Shown: positions 27,399-36,363, numbered from the stretch's first letter. The stretch: 64,000 nucleotides of DNA from Amycolatopsis sp. EV170708-02-1 (GCF_022479115.1 NZ_CP092497.1:2542001-2606000), one strand, 5' to 3'. Notes: generated by a model from the sequence alone, not told the origin. Translations and numbers: made by a program.

Positions 27399-28175
27399 GT
27401 GAGCACTTCAACGACCGCTGTCTTCGACGTCATCGACGAGGTCATCGCCCCGCTGGCCGCCGAGGTTCCGGAGCGTCCCTCGGTGATGGAGTTCTACGAC
27501 CCGGAGCTCGCCGTGCCGCCGGTGCTGGCCGACGAGGAGCCGACTCCAGGGCTCACCCTGGCCGAGGAGGTGGAGCAGTACACCCGGTTCGTGAGCGGGA
27601 TGGCGACCATCGGGCTGGCCCCCGGCGGTGAGGTCACGCCCGAGGCCGTCGGGCTGTATCGCGCGCTGCGCGGCGGGTTCATCCGCGGCGTGGTGACCGG
27701 TGTGTTCCCGTCGCGCGCGGAGCCGTGGGAGGTCCGGTTCTTCGGCGACGAGGACTACACCACGGTGCTGAACAAACTCGGCAGGCGAGCGCGGCTGCGG
27801 TCCGGTTTCCTCAGCGCGCTGCCGGGCTGGGTGTTCGACGGCCTGCCCGACCATCCTCCGGGCACCGGCGAGACCGTGCGCATCGTGACGGACGCCGGCG
27901 GGCTGATCCCGCTGCGGGCCCGCGAGGCCGTCGAGGTGATCCGAGAGGGCGCTTCGCGGCCGCGGCACGGCACGGTCCTCGTCGATCTCGCGGTGCGGAA
28001 TTCCATCCTCGCCGAGTATCCGCACGGCGCGTTCGGCCTGGTGGACAACGATCTCGGCCGGTACCAGTTCAGCGCGGCGATGGACGGCGACGGCCGGTGG
28101 ACGCTCACCTGGGGCCCGGCCAGCCGGTCGACGGCCGAGCAATGGATCGTGAAGGCGGTGCAGAACCATGCGTGA
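27399..28175 (+). CDS. EspG-like protein (divergent), first of a five-gene cassette
   Basis: 258 residues from GTG 27399 (263 from GTG 27384). It is clearly paralogous in layout to the next gene: an N-terminal helical part, RGVVTGVF in the centre, a GLPDHPPGTGET linker, and a C-terminal VDNDLGRYQF block. The layout recalls ESX-secretion-associated EspG proteins, in which a similar late motif reads WFDTxxGRY. Remote similarity only. EspG proteins are cytosolic chaperones for PE/PPE substrates. No ESX substrate or core component lies beside it, so its partner is unknown. Confidence 0.5.
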   Translation: MSTSTTAVFDVIDEVIAPLAAEVPERPSVMEFYDPELAVPPVLADEEPTPGLTLAEEVEQYTRFVSGMATIGLAPGGEVTPEAVGLYRALRGGFIRGVVTGVFPSRAEPWEVRFFGDEDYTTVLNKLGRRARLRSGFLSALPGWVFDGLPDHPPGTGETVRIVTDAGGLIPLRAREAVEVIREGASRPRHGTVLVDLAVRNSILAEYPHGAFGLVDNDLGRYQFSAAMDGDGRWTLTWGPASRSTAEQWIVKAVQNHA

Positions 28176-28941
28176 ACCGGCGACCGTGAAGGAACTGATG
28201 AAACGCGCCGCCGAGCCGGTGCTGCGCGCGGTGCCCGAGCGGCGGAGCGTCTATCTCGGCTACGACCCGGAGATCACCGACGACGAGATCCGCCGTCTGT
28301 GCCCGTCCTACGACGAGCCGGCGGATCTCGTCACCCAGGCCGAGCGGTACGCGGCCAAGGCGGCGATGCTCGAAGAGGCCGGGCTGATGGAGAACGGCGA
28401 GATCCATCCGGCCGCGGTCCGGATGCACGGCGTGATGCTGCGCGGTTCGGTGCGAGGCGTCCTCACCGGCGTCTTCGCGTCCGCGCCCCGCTCGGTGCGT
28501 GTCGATTGCTATGGCGACGGGCATCAGGCGGTCGTCTGGCGGATGCGGTCGGGGCGGCGGACCACGTTCAGCCTCAGCGATTTCGGCGAGCTGGGAGCCC
28601 GGGTCTTCGGCGGGCTCCCGCACGTTCCCGCCGGGGAGACCGAGCCGATGCGCATCAGGATCGACGAGCACGGCGTGCCGCTGCCCGGCCAAGAGGAGGA
28701 GGTCGGCCTGGTCGCCGACACGCTGAGCCGTCCGCGCACCGGCACGGCGATCCTCGATCTGGTCGCCTTCGGCGGGCTGAACGCCGAGTACCCGGATTAC
28801 GGCTTCGTGATCGTCGACAACGATTTGGGGAGGTTCGTGTTGTACGCCGCCCCTTCCGAAGGGTGGCTGATGTTCGGTGGAATGGACCGCCGGGCACTGG
28901 CGGCCTGGCTGCACGAGGCGGTGGACTTGAGCCGGACGTAG
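28168..28941 (+). CDS. EspG-like protein (divergent), second copy
   Basis: 257 residues. ATG 28168 lies 8 nt inside the preceding gene. Shared features with its neighbour are RGVLTGVFAS, GLPHVPAGETEPMR, an SRPRTGTAILDL segment and VDNDLGRFVLY. The PAG and DNDLGR(F/Y) positions line up with those of the EspG pair at 56.6-58.3 kb, but overall similarity is low. Heterodimer formation with the upstream product is a reasonable inference. Function unknown. Confidence 0.5.
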   Translation: MREPATVKELMKRAAEPVLRAVPERRSVYLGYDPEITDDEIRRLCPSYDEPADLVTQAERYAAKAAMLEEAGLMENGEIHPAAVRMHGVMLRGSVRGVLTGVFASAPRSVRVDCYGDGHQAVVWRMRSGRRTTFSLSDFGELGARVFGGLPHVPAGETEPMRIRIDEHGVPLPGQEEEVGLVADTLSRPRTGTAILDLVAFGGLNAEYPDYGFVIVDNDLGRFVLYAAPSEGWLMFGGMDRRALAAWLHEAVDLSRT

Positions 28942-28976
28942 CCGCCTTGAGCGATGGACGACTGGGGAGGGCGGGC

Positions 28977-30197
28977 ATGGACCTGGATCGGCGCGCGGCC
29001 GACGCGTGGTTCCGGCGGCGAGGGCTGCCGATGGTCATCCACCGGCGGAGGCGCGGAGCGGGCATGTTGCGCCGGTCCACGCCGGGGCTGGTGTTCCTGT
29101 GCCTGCTCGACCTGCTGCTGGCCGCGTTGCTGAAGCTGCTCGACGTCCCCGAGGACGTCCTCGCGGCCCGGATGCGCAGCAGCGGCGTCGGCTACGTGCT
29201 GGGCGTGCTGGCGCTGACCTTCGCCGTGGTCGTGGTGCCGGTGATCGCCGGACGGCTGATGGCGAAGCTGCTTCGCGTGCTGAGCCGCACCAGGGTGCGG
29301 TTGGCCGTGATGGCGGCGACGATCGGCTTCTGGCTGGTCGTGCTGCCGCTCGGCGAACGGCTCACCGGGCTGGTGTCGTGGGACAACCCGTTGTGGGTCG
29401 CCGTGCTCACCAACCTGGTCGCGCTGGCCGTGCTGATGTTCCTGGTCCGGATCGGCGTCGGTTCGATCCTCACCTGGGCGGCACGGAGCGCGGTCGCCCA
29501 GGTCAGGGCCATCGGCACGCTGGCGTCGCGGGCGCTGCCGCTGCTCCTGCTGGTGGTGATGTTCAGCTTCTTCACCGCCGAGCTGTGGCAGGCCGTGGAA
29601 CGGCTGACCCCGGGCCGGTTGTGGCTGGTGGCCGGCTTCCTCGTGCTGATCGGCGCGGTGTTCCTGGCGTCGATGCTGTCCGACGAGATCAAGGAGCTGA
29701 AGTCCTGGACCGTGGAGCCCGGTGCGACCGTGCTGCGTGGCACGCCGTTCGACGACGACACCCCGCCACCGGGCAGGCGCGCGTTGACGAAGACCGAGCG
29801 CTTGAACATCGCCTTGGTGCTGTTCTTCGCCCAGGCGGTGCAGATCGTGGCGTTCGGGGTGCTGGTGTTCGCGTTCTTCGTCGTGTTCGGGGTGCTGATC
29901 CTCAGCCCGGAGGTCGTGACGGAGTTCGCCGGCCGTGAATCGGCGCCCGGGACACTGCTGGGTGTCCCCCTCCCGGTGAGTTCCGCGCTCGTCAACGTCT
30001 CCGTTTTCCTCGCCGTGTTCTCCGGTCTGTACTTCGCCGCATCGACCGCGACGGACGTTCGGTACCGGCGTTCTTTCTTCGAACCTTTGCTGGAGGATGT
30101 GAAGATCAGCCTCGCGGCGCGTGACATTTATCTGGCCCATTGGGCGGATGTGCGGCGGGCCGAGGTGGTTACCCTGGAAGCAGAGGACATTCCGTAG
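28977..30197 (+). CDS. Eight-helix integral membrane protein, function unknown
   Basis: 406 residues. A basic N-terminus (RRRRGAG) is followed by about six hydrophobic helices up to residue 222. A polar loop of about 50 residues (LSDEIKELKSWTVEPGATVLRG, PFDDDTPPPG) precedes two further helices (270-305, 330-352), and a soluble C-terminus follows. No transporter signature was recognised. GGGGAGG lies 6 nt before the ATG, 35 nt after the second EspG-like gene, so it probably belongs to the same operon. It could be the membrane partner of that pair. Confidence 0.65.
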   Translation: MDLDRRAADAWFRRRGLPMVIHRRRRGAGMLRRSTPGLVFLCLLDLLLAALLKLLDVPEDVLAARMRSSGVGYVLGVLALTFAVVVVPVIAGRLMAKLLRVLSRTRVRLAVMAATIGFWLVVLPLGERLTGLVSWDNPLWVAVLTNLVALAVLMFLVRIGVGSILTWAARSAVAQVRAIGTLASRALPLLLLVVMFSFFTAELWQAVERLTPGRLWLVAGFLVLIGAVFLASMLSDEIKELKSWTVEPGATVLRGTPFDDDTPPPGRRALTKTERLNIALVLFFAQAVQIVAFGVLVFAFFVVFGVLILSPEVVTEFAGRESAPGTLLGVPLPVSSALVNVSVFLAVFSGLYFAASTATDVRYRRSFFEPLLEDVKISLAARDIYLAHWADVRRAEVVTLEAEDIP

Positions 30198-30210
30198 TGA
30201 GGTGGTCACC

Positions 30211-30420
30211 ATGAGCGGGAAGGGCGGAACTCCCTTCTTCGATGCCCCCGACTTCGTGAAAGGCGATGGCACTCAGGCAGATCCTCCGGGCGACACGTTC
30301 GCCGACCCGCTGTCCGGGCTGGTCACGACCGGCACGACGGCCCAAGCCGATCCGTCGGCGGGCGCCGACGAAGTCCACGTGCAGGTGCCGGGTCCGGTCC
30401 AGCACGACCCGAAGTCGTGA
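30211..30420 (+). CDS. Small acidic protein, unknown
   Basis: 69 residues, low complexity, rich in Asp, Gly, Thr and Pro (FFDAPDFVKGDGTQADPPGD); no membrane segment or signal. It starts 13 nt after the membrane protein gene with GAGGTGG upstream and overlaps the next start as GTGA. The overlaps support it as a real gene. Function not recognised. Confidence 0.6.
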   Translation: MSGKGGTPFFDAPDFVKGDGTQADPPGDTFADPLSGLVTTGTTAQADPSAGADEVHVQVPGPVQHDPKS

Positions 30421-30824
30421 GCAGGATGGTCAGCGCGGCCATGCTCGCGGACGAGCGGCCCGCCGAAAGCCCGGGCGCGGAGCAGACCGCCGCCCCGTCG
30501 CCCGCCAAGGTCGTCAGCACGGTGGGTGAGCAGGGCGCTGCGCCGATCGGGATCCTTCCCCAGCAGCGCACCTGGCCGTCGAGGCCGTCTCAGCTGATCC
30601 GTCAGCCCCGCCGCCCGAAGCCGGAAGAACCGGTCGATGTCGACGACGAGGCCGAGGTCGAACTGCGGCGCGCCAAGCGTTCCATGCAGATGCCGAGGCT
30701 CGGGAAACCGTCGTCGAACACGGCCGGGGTGATGATCGCGATCGCCCTCATGATCGTCTTCGCGGTCCTCGCCATCCAGCTGCTGGCCAGCCTGTTCAAC
30801 AGCATCGCGGGAATCTTCGGGTAA
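30417..30824 (+). CDS. Single-pass membrane protein with disordered N-terminus
   Basis: 135 residues. A Pro/Ala-rich N-terminus and an acidic stretch (EEPVDVDDEAEVELR) are followed by a basic segment and a C-terminal helix (GVMIAIALMIVFAVLAIQLL), so it is tail-anchored with the bulk in the cytoplasm. Last gene of the EspG-like cassette. Function not recognised. Confidence 0.6.
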   Translation: MSRMVSAAMLADERPAESPGAEQTAAPSPAKVVSTVGEQGAAPIGILPQQRTWPSRPSQLIRQPRRPKPEEPVDVDDEAEVELRRAKRSMQMPRLGKPSSNTAGVMIAIALMIVFAVLAIQLLASLFNSIAGIFG

Positions 30825-30970
30825 CCCGTCCGGTGGATACCGCCGGACGGGGCCGTCCGTCCTGACCTCACCCATCGGGATACCCTGGCCATACGGTCGG
30901 GGTACCCGGTGTTGACCCGGGTCGCACCCCGGCGCCGCGTGACTAGTGGGGTGGGCGTATCAGCGAGGGC

Positions 30971-33025
30971 GTGCAGTCGGTGCCCGAGGCGGGCACGAGT
31001 GGTCCGTCGGGGCGTGACGCTTCCACCATGCACCGCGTGCGGCGGGTGCTGGCGATCAAGCCGTTCCGCCGGATCTGGGGCGTCTCGTACCTGTGCAGTG
31101 TCGCGGACTGGCTGAACCTCCTCACGCTGACCGGCCTGGTCACCAAGCTGACCGACAACTACGCCGCGCAGAACTTCGCGTTCGTCGGGGTCGTGCTGAC
31201 GTCGCTGCTGCCGGGGCTGCTGTTCGCCCCGCTCGGCGGGCTGCTCGCCGACCGGTTCGACCGGCGCAAGGTGATGGTGCTCTGCGACCTCGGCCGGTGC
31301 GGGTTCCTGCTGTCGATCGCGTTCGTCGGCACGCCGTGGTGGGTGTTCGTCGGCAACTTCCTGGTCGGCTGCTGCTCGATGATGTGGATCCCGTCGAAGG
31401 ACGCGGCGGTGCCGAACCTGCTGCGCCGCCCGGACCAGGTCGAGACGGCCAACCAGCTCGGCATGGTGATGACCTACGGCCTCGCGGTGATCACCGCGGC
31501 CGGGGCGAACGCCGTGCTCACCGGTAGCAACACCACGTTCCACTTCTTCCAGGGCGACGCGCAGCTCGGCATCGCCAAGGTCGCCGTCGTCATCACCGGC
31601 CTGCTGTACCTGACCAGCGCGATCGTGATCGCGACCCGGATCCCCGAGCTGTCGCTGCGCAACGTCCACGCGGTCGAGAAGCCCAAGGTCAAGCCCGCCG
31701 ACGAGGAGAAGTTCGGCTTCCGGCAGATGATCGCCGACGGTGCCCGGTTCGTGCGGACGACGCCGCTGGTGCGCGGGCTGATGATCGGCGCTTTCGGGGC
31801 GTTCGCCGCCGGTGGCGCGGTGATCGGTTCGGCCAAGCCGTACTCGTCCAGCCTGCTCGCCGGTGACGCGGCGTTCAACCTGCTCGTCCTCGCCGTGTTC
31901 CTCGGGCTCGCCACCGGGATGGCGGTGGCCCCGAAGCTCGCGCGGCGGCTCGCGCACGACCGGCTGTTCGGGATCTCGATCGTCGCCGCGGGCCTGTGTC
32001 TCGTCGTGGTGGCGTTGTCGCCGCATCTCGCCGTTTCGCTGGTCGCGGTCGCCGCGGTCGGGGTCTGGGCGGGGACGGCGTTCCTGACCGGGGTCACGAT
32101 CATCGGTTCACGGATCGAGGACGCCGTCCGCGGCCGGATCAACGCGATCTACCAGTCGCTGATGAAGATCGTGCTGTTCGGCTCGACCGTGCTGGTGCCG
32201 CTGCTGATCAGCCTGGTCCACACCCGCAAGATCGAGGTGTTCGGCAGCCCGATCACGATCGACGGGACGCGGCCGGTGATGCTCGGCGGCGGTGTCCTCG
32301 CGCTGCTCGCCGGCATCTTCGCGTACCGGCAGATGGACGACCGGCGGGCGGAACCGATCCTCGCCGACCTCCGCAACGCTTTGCGCCGCAGCCCGCGCCG
32401 GGTGAACGGGCTGCTGATCGCGCTCGAAGGCACGCGGGCGATCAACACCGAGACACAGGCCGCGCGGCTGGCCGAATGGCTGCGCGCGGGTACGCGTCCG
32501 GTCGTGCTGGCCGCCGACCCGGCGCTGGATGATCAGCGGCTCGCGAAGCTCGTCGCCGGCGCTTCGCTGTCCGGTGCGCGGGCGCAGGCGCTGGCCGCCG
32601 CCGCGGTGCGGGCGGACATCGTGGAACGGGACATCCAGCCCGCGCTCGACGCCGGTTCCGTCGTGGTGATGGAACGGTTCGTGGATTCGCCGCTGGCGCA
32701 TCTGTCCGCGGTCGCCGGGCTGGACAGCCAGGAGCTCGAAGGGCTCGCCGACTGGGCGACCGGCCGGTTGCGGCCCGACATCACCATCCTGCTCGACGCC
32801 GATCCCGGCACGGTGATGCGGAAGTCGGAGTCGCTGGACGCGCAGTGGCGGGTGCAGCATCTGCTCACGGAGATGGCCGCCGCCGACCCGGACCGGTATG
32901 TCGTGGTCGACGCGGAAGGTACCGAGGACGAAGTGAGCGACCGGGTGCGGACCGCGATCCGCGCGGTGCTCGTCGGCAGGCTCGCCGGGCTCGCTCCGGC
33001 GGAGGAGAAGGTCGAAGCGAGATGA
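30971..33025 (+). CDS. MFS transporter fused to a degenerate thymidylate-kinase domain
   Basis: 684 residues. Residues 30-450 form a 12-helix MFS permease (motif A-like LLADRFDRRKVM). Residues about 478-684 resemble thymidylate kinase: GLLIALEGT, ERFVDSPLAH where active enzymes have DRYVDS, and ILLDADPGTVMRKSE. MFS-TMK fusions are known in actinobacteria. Here the P-loop that should read GGDGAGKST is TRAINTETQ, with no Lys and no glycine loop, so dTMP phosphorylation is not expected. The start could also be GTG 30980 or ATG 31028. Its stop overlaps holB as ATGA; the pairing of this fusion with holB recalls tmk-holB operons. Transport substrate unknown. Confidence 0.85.
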   Translation: MQSVPEAGTSGPSGRDASTMHRVRRVLAIKPFRRIWGVSYLCSVADWLNLLTLTGLVTKLTDNYAAQNFAFVGVVLTSLLPGLLFAPLGGLLADRFDRRKVMVLCDLGRCGFLLSIAFVGTPWWVFVGNFLVGCCSMMWIPSKDAAVPNLLRRPDQVETANQLGMVMTYGLAVITAAGANAVLTGSNTTFHFFQGDAQLGIAKVAVVITGLLYLTSAIVIATRIPELSLRNVHAVEKPKVKPADEEKFGFRQMIADGARFVRTTPLVRGLMIGAFGAFAAGGAVIGSAKPYSSSLLAGDAAFNLLVLAVFLGLATGMAVAPKLARRLAHDRLFGISIVAAGLCLVVVALSPHLAVSLVAVAAVGVWAGTAFLTGVTIIGSRIEDAVRGRINAIYQSLMKIVLFGSTVLVPLLISLVHTRKIEVFGSPITIDGTRPVMLGGGVLALLAGIFAYRQMDDRRAEPILADLRNALRRSPRRVNGLLIALEGTRAINTETQAARLAEWLRAGTRPVVLAADPALDDQRLAKLVAGASLSGARAQALAAAAVRADIVERDIQPALDAGSVVVMERFVDSPLAHLSAVAGLDSQELEGLADWATGRLRPDITILLDADPGTVMRKSESLDAQWRVQHLLTEMAAADPDRYVVVDAEGTEDEVSDRVRTAIRAVLVGRLAGLAPAEEKVEAR

Positions 33026-34218
33026 CGCTGATCGGTGTCTGGAAGCAGCTCGTCGGCCAGGAGCCGGCCGCGCGCACGCTTTCTTCGGCGTCGACGGCGG
33101 CCGCCCGGATCATCGACAACCAGCCCGTCGCGCCCGGCGCGATGACCCACGCCTGGCTGATCACCGGCCCGCCGGGTTCGGGCCGCTCGACGGCCGCGCG
33201 GGTTTTCGCGGCGGCGTTGCAGTGCAGCACCGGAACGGGCTGCGGCGAGTGCCCTGGCTGCCGCACCGTGATGGCCGGGACGCACGCGGACGTCAAACTC
33301 GTCGTGCCGGAGGGCCTTTCGATCTCGGTCGCGGAAATGCGTTCCCTGGTGCAGGCCGCCGCCCGCCGCCCGACCACCGGGAAGTGGCAGGTGGTGGTCA
33401 TCGAGGATTCGGACAGGCTGACCGAAGGCGCGTCGAACGCGTTGCTGAAGGCCGTCGAGGAGCCGCCGGACCGCACGGTGTTCCTGCTGTGCGCGCCGTC
33501 GGATCACCCGGACGACGTGTCGGTGACGATCCGTTCGCGGTGCCGTCTGGTCACGTTGCGGACGCCGCCGCCGGAGGCGATCGCGCAGGTGCTGATGGAG
33601 CGGGACGGCATCGATCCCGAGCGGGCGCGGTGGGCCGCGTCCGTCTCCAGTGGACATGTCGGCCGCGCGCGGCGGCTCGCGACCGACGAGGCGGCGCGGC
33701 AGCGGCGGGCGACGGTGCTGCGGATCCCGCTCGGCCTGCGCCGACCGTCCGATGTGTTCACTTGCGCCGATCAGCTGATCAGCGCGGCGGAGGCCGACGC
33801 GGGCGAGGAGAGCAAGGTCCGCGACGAGGCCGAACGTTCCGAACTCCGCACCGCGATGGGCGGTGACGGCACCGGAAAGGGTGTCTCCGGGGCGAAACGC
33901 GCCGCCGAAGCCGCCGTGAAGCAGCTCGAGAAGCGCCAGAAATCCCGCGCGACCCGAACGCAGCGGGACACCCTCGACCTGGCGCTGGTGGACCTGGCCG
34001 CGTTCTACCGGGACGTGCTGGTGACCGCGAGCGGCGCGGGCGCGACGCTGAACCATCCCGACCACGCCTCGGAAATCTCGCAGGCCGCCTCCGCCTGGGC
34101 GCCGGACTCGATCCTGCGGCGGCTCGAAGCCGTCCTGGAATGCCGCGAGGCCATCGACCTGAACGTGAAGCCGAGGATCGCCGTCGAAGCCATGGTCACC
34201 ACCCTGCGCCAAGGCTGA
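33022..34218 (+). CDS. holB: DNA polymerase III subunit delta'
   Basis: 398-residue clamp-loader subunit. AAA+ domain with P-loop GPPGSGRST (Lys replaced by Arg, as commonly seen in actinobacterial delta'), a four-Cys zinc module (CSTGTGCGECPGC), and an SRC motif (RSRCRLV). It opens the sliding-clamp loader together with delta and DnaX. Compared with E. coli HolB (334 residues) it carries an insertion of charged and Gly-rich residues (about 265-305). Start ATG overlaps the upstream fusion gene. Counterpart of Rv3644c. Confidence 0.93.
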   Translation: MTLIGVWKQLVGQEPAARTLSSASTAAARIIDNQPVAPGAMTHAWLITGPPGSGRSTAARVFAAALQCSTGTGCGECPGCRTVMAGTHADVKLVVPEGLSISVAEMRSLVQAAARRPTTGKWQVVVIEDSDRLTEGASNALLKAVEEPPDRTVFLLCAPSDHPDDVSVTIRSRCRLVTLRTPPPEAIAQVLMERDGIDPERARWAASVSSGHVGRARRLATDEAARQRRATVLRIPLGLRRPSDVFTCADQLISAAEADAGEESKVRDEAERSELRTAMGGDGTGKGVSGAKRAAEAAVKQLEKRQKSRATRTQRDTLDLALVDLAAFYRDVLVTASGAGATLNHPDHASEISQAASAWAPDSILRRLEAVLECREAIDLNVKPRIAVEAMVTTLRQG

Positions 34219-34308
34219 TCCGCGCTACCCCAGCCCCCGCCCGTCCCAGGGGGGCGACCCCGAGTCCAGTCTACCGGGGGTGGAGGGGGAAAACGGCTGG
34301 TCGCGGGA

Positions 34309-34340
34309 GTTGTCCACAGGTGGGGATGGTTGTGGACAAC
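34309..34340. promoter_or_regulatory. Inverted pair of DnaA boxes
   Basis: TTGTCCACA (34310-34318) and TGTGGACAA (34331-34339) face each other; with flanking bases the arms are GTTGTCCACA and TGTGGACAAC around a 12-bp spacer. No other origin hallmarks (dnaA, dnaN, AT-rich unwinding region, box cluster) are present. A titration or regulatory site 90 bp downstream of holB is the most one can say. Confidence 0.5.
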
Positions 34341-34449
34341 TGCTGTGGGTAAGTGAAGGCGCTTCGGGTTCGACGGGGGCCAATGCCGCATGGGGACATC
34401 GCGGCTGGGCAGAGGGCGAAGGCCGCCGAAGTCGGGAGCGCAGGGTCAG

Positions 34450-34496
34450 GGGTGTGTGGAAACAGAGACGTTGAGTATCCCTATTTCCACACACCC
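34450..34496. repeat. Inverted repeat, 13-bp stem
   Basis: GGGTGTGTGGAAA (34450-34462) pairs perfectly with TTTCCACACACCC (34484-34496) across a 21-nt loop. It lies in a 456-bp gene-free region (34219-34674). It is followed 14 bp later by a second stem with a related arm. Confidence 0.7.
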
Positions 34497-34510
34497 TCGA
34501 CCAAGCGACC

Positions 34511-34549
34511 GTGTGGATTTCAGGTCATCCAACGCACCAAAATCCACAC
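34511..34549. repeat. Inverted repeat, 10-bp stem related to the preceding one
   Basis: GTGTGGATTT (34511-34520) pairs with AAATCCACAC (34540-34549). Both this arm and the preceding hairpin arm contain GTGTGGA, suggesting tandem binding sites or a structured RNA. Confidence 0.65.
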
Positions 34550-34567
34550 AGTCACCGCAAGCGAAAA

Positions 34568-34602
34568 GGGGCCCCCGCCGCGTCAAAAGCGGCGAAGGCC
34601 CC
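34568..34602 (+). terminator. GC-rich hairpin, terminator-like
   Basis: GGGGCC-CCGCCGC (34568-34581) pairs with GCGGCG-GGCCCC (34589-34602), with a GTCAAAA loop and one small internal bulge. Confidence 0.6.
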
Positions 34603-34619
34603 GAAGACGATCAAGGTAC

Positions 34620-34655
34620 GAACGGTCCCTTCACGCGGGAGTGAAAGGACCGTTC
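34620..34655. terminator. Family-B hairpin between holB spacer and surface-protein gene
   Basis: Arms GAACGGTCCCTTCAC (34620-34634) and GTGAAAGGACCGTTC (34641-34655), one mismatch, 6-nt loop. It ends 20 nt before the stop of the convergent surface-protein gene. Confidence 0.75.
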
Positions 34656-34674
34656 ATCACCCTCCTCGCCCCGT

Positions 34675-36363
34675 CTAGTCCTCCGAGCCCAGAGAGCGCG
34701 GACGCGGCGAAGGCTTGAAAGGCTTCTTCGCCACCGGAACGGGAACCACGGCGAGCCGGCGACGTCCCGGCATGGCGGCCACGAGAACGACACCGAGCAG
34801 CAGCATCGCCGTACCCGACCAGAACATCGGCACCGTGTCGTAGGCGGCGTTGGTGTACGCCAGGTTCTTGACCGGCCCCTTCGGCGCCGCGCCACCGTTG
34901 TTCCCCGCGGGGGGCGCCTGAGCCGTGCCGCACTCCACGCCACCGGCGGGCGCGTACGCCCGCGCGATCTGCTCACCGAGCGAGACCTGGGCCAGCGACG
35001 AAGGCAGCTTCTTCGCCGCGTCCGGCGGCAGCGCCTTCTGCAGCGCCGTCGTCGGCAGGATCTGCAGATCCAGCAGCCGCGCCGAGGCACCCATCTGGAA
35101 TCCCTTGAACGGCGAGGTCATGTCGCTCGACTTCTGGTTCAGCCCGGCGATCGACAGCTTCAGCACCCCGATGTCGAGCGTGAGCCCGTTTCCGGCCTCA
35201 CCGCCGGGAAGCTGCTTGGTGGCACCGTTCAGCAGCTCGGCGAGCCCGCCGACGACCGGCACGTTCTTCAGCTGGTCGAAACCCGGGACCTGCTTGAGCG
35301 ACGGCAGCGGGATCCCGATCGGGATGTCCTTGGTCGGGTTGTTCGCGTCGAGGGTGAACAGCACCTTGTCGCCGCGGACGATCTGCAGCACCGGCGCGGT
35401 GTACTCGACCTTCGACGTCTTCTTGTCGCCGGTCGAGGTGACCCGCAGCGTCGGCTGGCTGGCGACCTTGATCGTCAGGCCGAGCGGCGTGCCCTTCAGC
35501 AGTTCGATGTTGGCCGCCTGCAGGGTCGACGTCGATTCGACGGCCTTGTTCTTCGAGCCGGGGATGTCGACCAGCCGCACGACCGAACGCGACGACAGCG
35601 TGTTCGGCAGGCTCAGCACCGCGCCCTTGCCGTCGGCGTTGGTGCTGGTGCCCGAAAGCAGCCCGCCAAGGTTCGCCAGCGGGCCGAGCGCGGACAGGCC
35701 GGCCTTGAGCTGCTCGGAGGCCTGAGTGAGCTGGTCGGCGCCCGGGATGTTCGGGATGGTCGGCAGCAGCGCGAGGTTCGCGATCGACGTGCTCGAATCG
35801 GCGATCGTGCCGACGCACGGCCCGAGCGTCGGGCTCCAGCGCGCGTGCGCCTGACCGTTGAGCAGGCCGAGGTTGAACAGCGGGTTCTTCGGCGCGTTGA
35901 GGCCGCCGCTGATCGGCTTCGGGTTGTCCGGCAGCGCTGTCTGCACGAGGCTGCCCGGAGTCTGCGGCGCGTTGCCGGCCGCGGACAGGCCGAACGGCGA
36001 CGACTGCGCGATCGCCTTTTCGTAGTTCAGGTAGGCCTCGGAGTTGGCCTGAGCGCTGGAAAGCCCCATCCCGGCTTCGAGCGCGGACTGCTTCGGCAGC
36101 ATCTCGCCCGCTCCGGGCAGGATGGCGCTGGTCGGCACCGCGTTCGGCAGCAACCGGAGCACGCCGAGCGCCGCCCCCGCGTCACCGACGGCCTTGCCCA
36201 GCGGCTGCGGCCCGATCGGCGCCGACATCGGCGGCTGTCCCGGATTCGCCGGATCGGGGATCGGCGTCGTCGGGATCGTCTGGGCGGTCGCCGGAGCCGC
36301 GGTCAGCAGTAGCAGGGCCGCGGCGGCGGGAAGCGCCAGCACACGGGGCAGTCGTTGCCGCAT
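34675..36363 (-). CDS. Secreted, C-terminally membrane-anchored surface protein, unknown function
   Basis: 562 residues. Signal peptide (LALPAAAALLLLTAAPATAQ), a long extracellular region with Pro/Gly/Ala-rich and beta-type segments, one helix near the C-terminus (FWSGTAMLLLGVVLVAAM), then a basic cytoplasmic tail. No sortase motif and no recognised enzymatic domain. Repeated short hydrophobic patterns (LPxxxPNIPGADQL) hint at an elongated structure. GGAGGA lies 8 nt before the ATG. Monocistronic. Confidence 0.75.
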   Translation of the reverse strand: MRQRLPRVLALPAAAALLLLTAAPATAQTIPTTPIPDPANPGQPPMSAPIGPQPLGKAVGDAGAALGVLRLLPNAVPTSAILPGAGEMLPKQSALEAGMGLSSAQANSEAYLNYEKAIAQSSPFGLSAAGNAPQTPGSLVQTALPDNPKPISGGLNAPKNPLFNLGLLNGQAHARWSPTLGPCVGTIADSSTSIANLALLPTIPNIPGADQLTQASEQLKAGLSALGPLANLGGLLSGTSTNADGKGAVLSLPNTLSSRSVVRLVDIPGSKNKAVESTSTLQAANIELLKGTPLGLTIKVASQPTLRVTSTGDKKTSKVEYTAPVLQIVRGDKVLFTLDANNPTKDIPIGIPLPSLKQVPGFDQLKNVPVVGGLAELLNGATKQLPGGEAGNGLTLDIGVLKLSIAGLNQKSSDMTSPFKGFQMGASARLLDLQILPTTALQKALPPDAAKKLPSSLAQVSLGEQIARAYAPAGGVECGTAQAPPAGNNGGAAPKGPVKNLAYTNAAYDTVPMFWSGTAMLLLGVVLVAAMPGRRRLAVVPVPVAKKPFKPSPRPRSLGSED

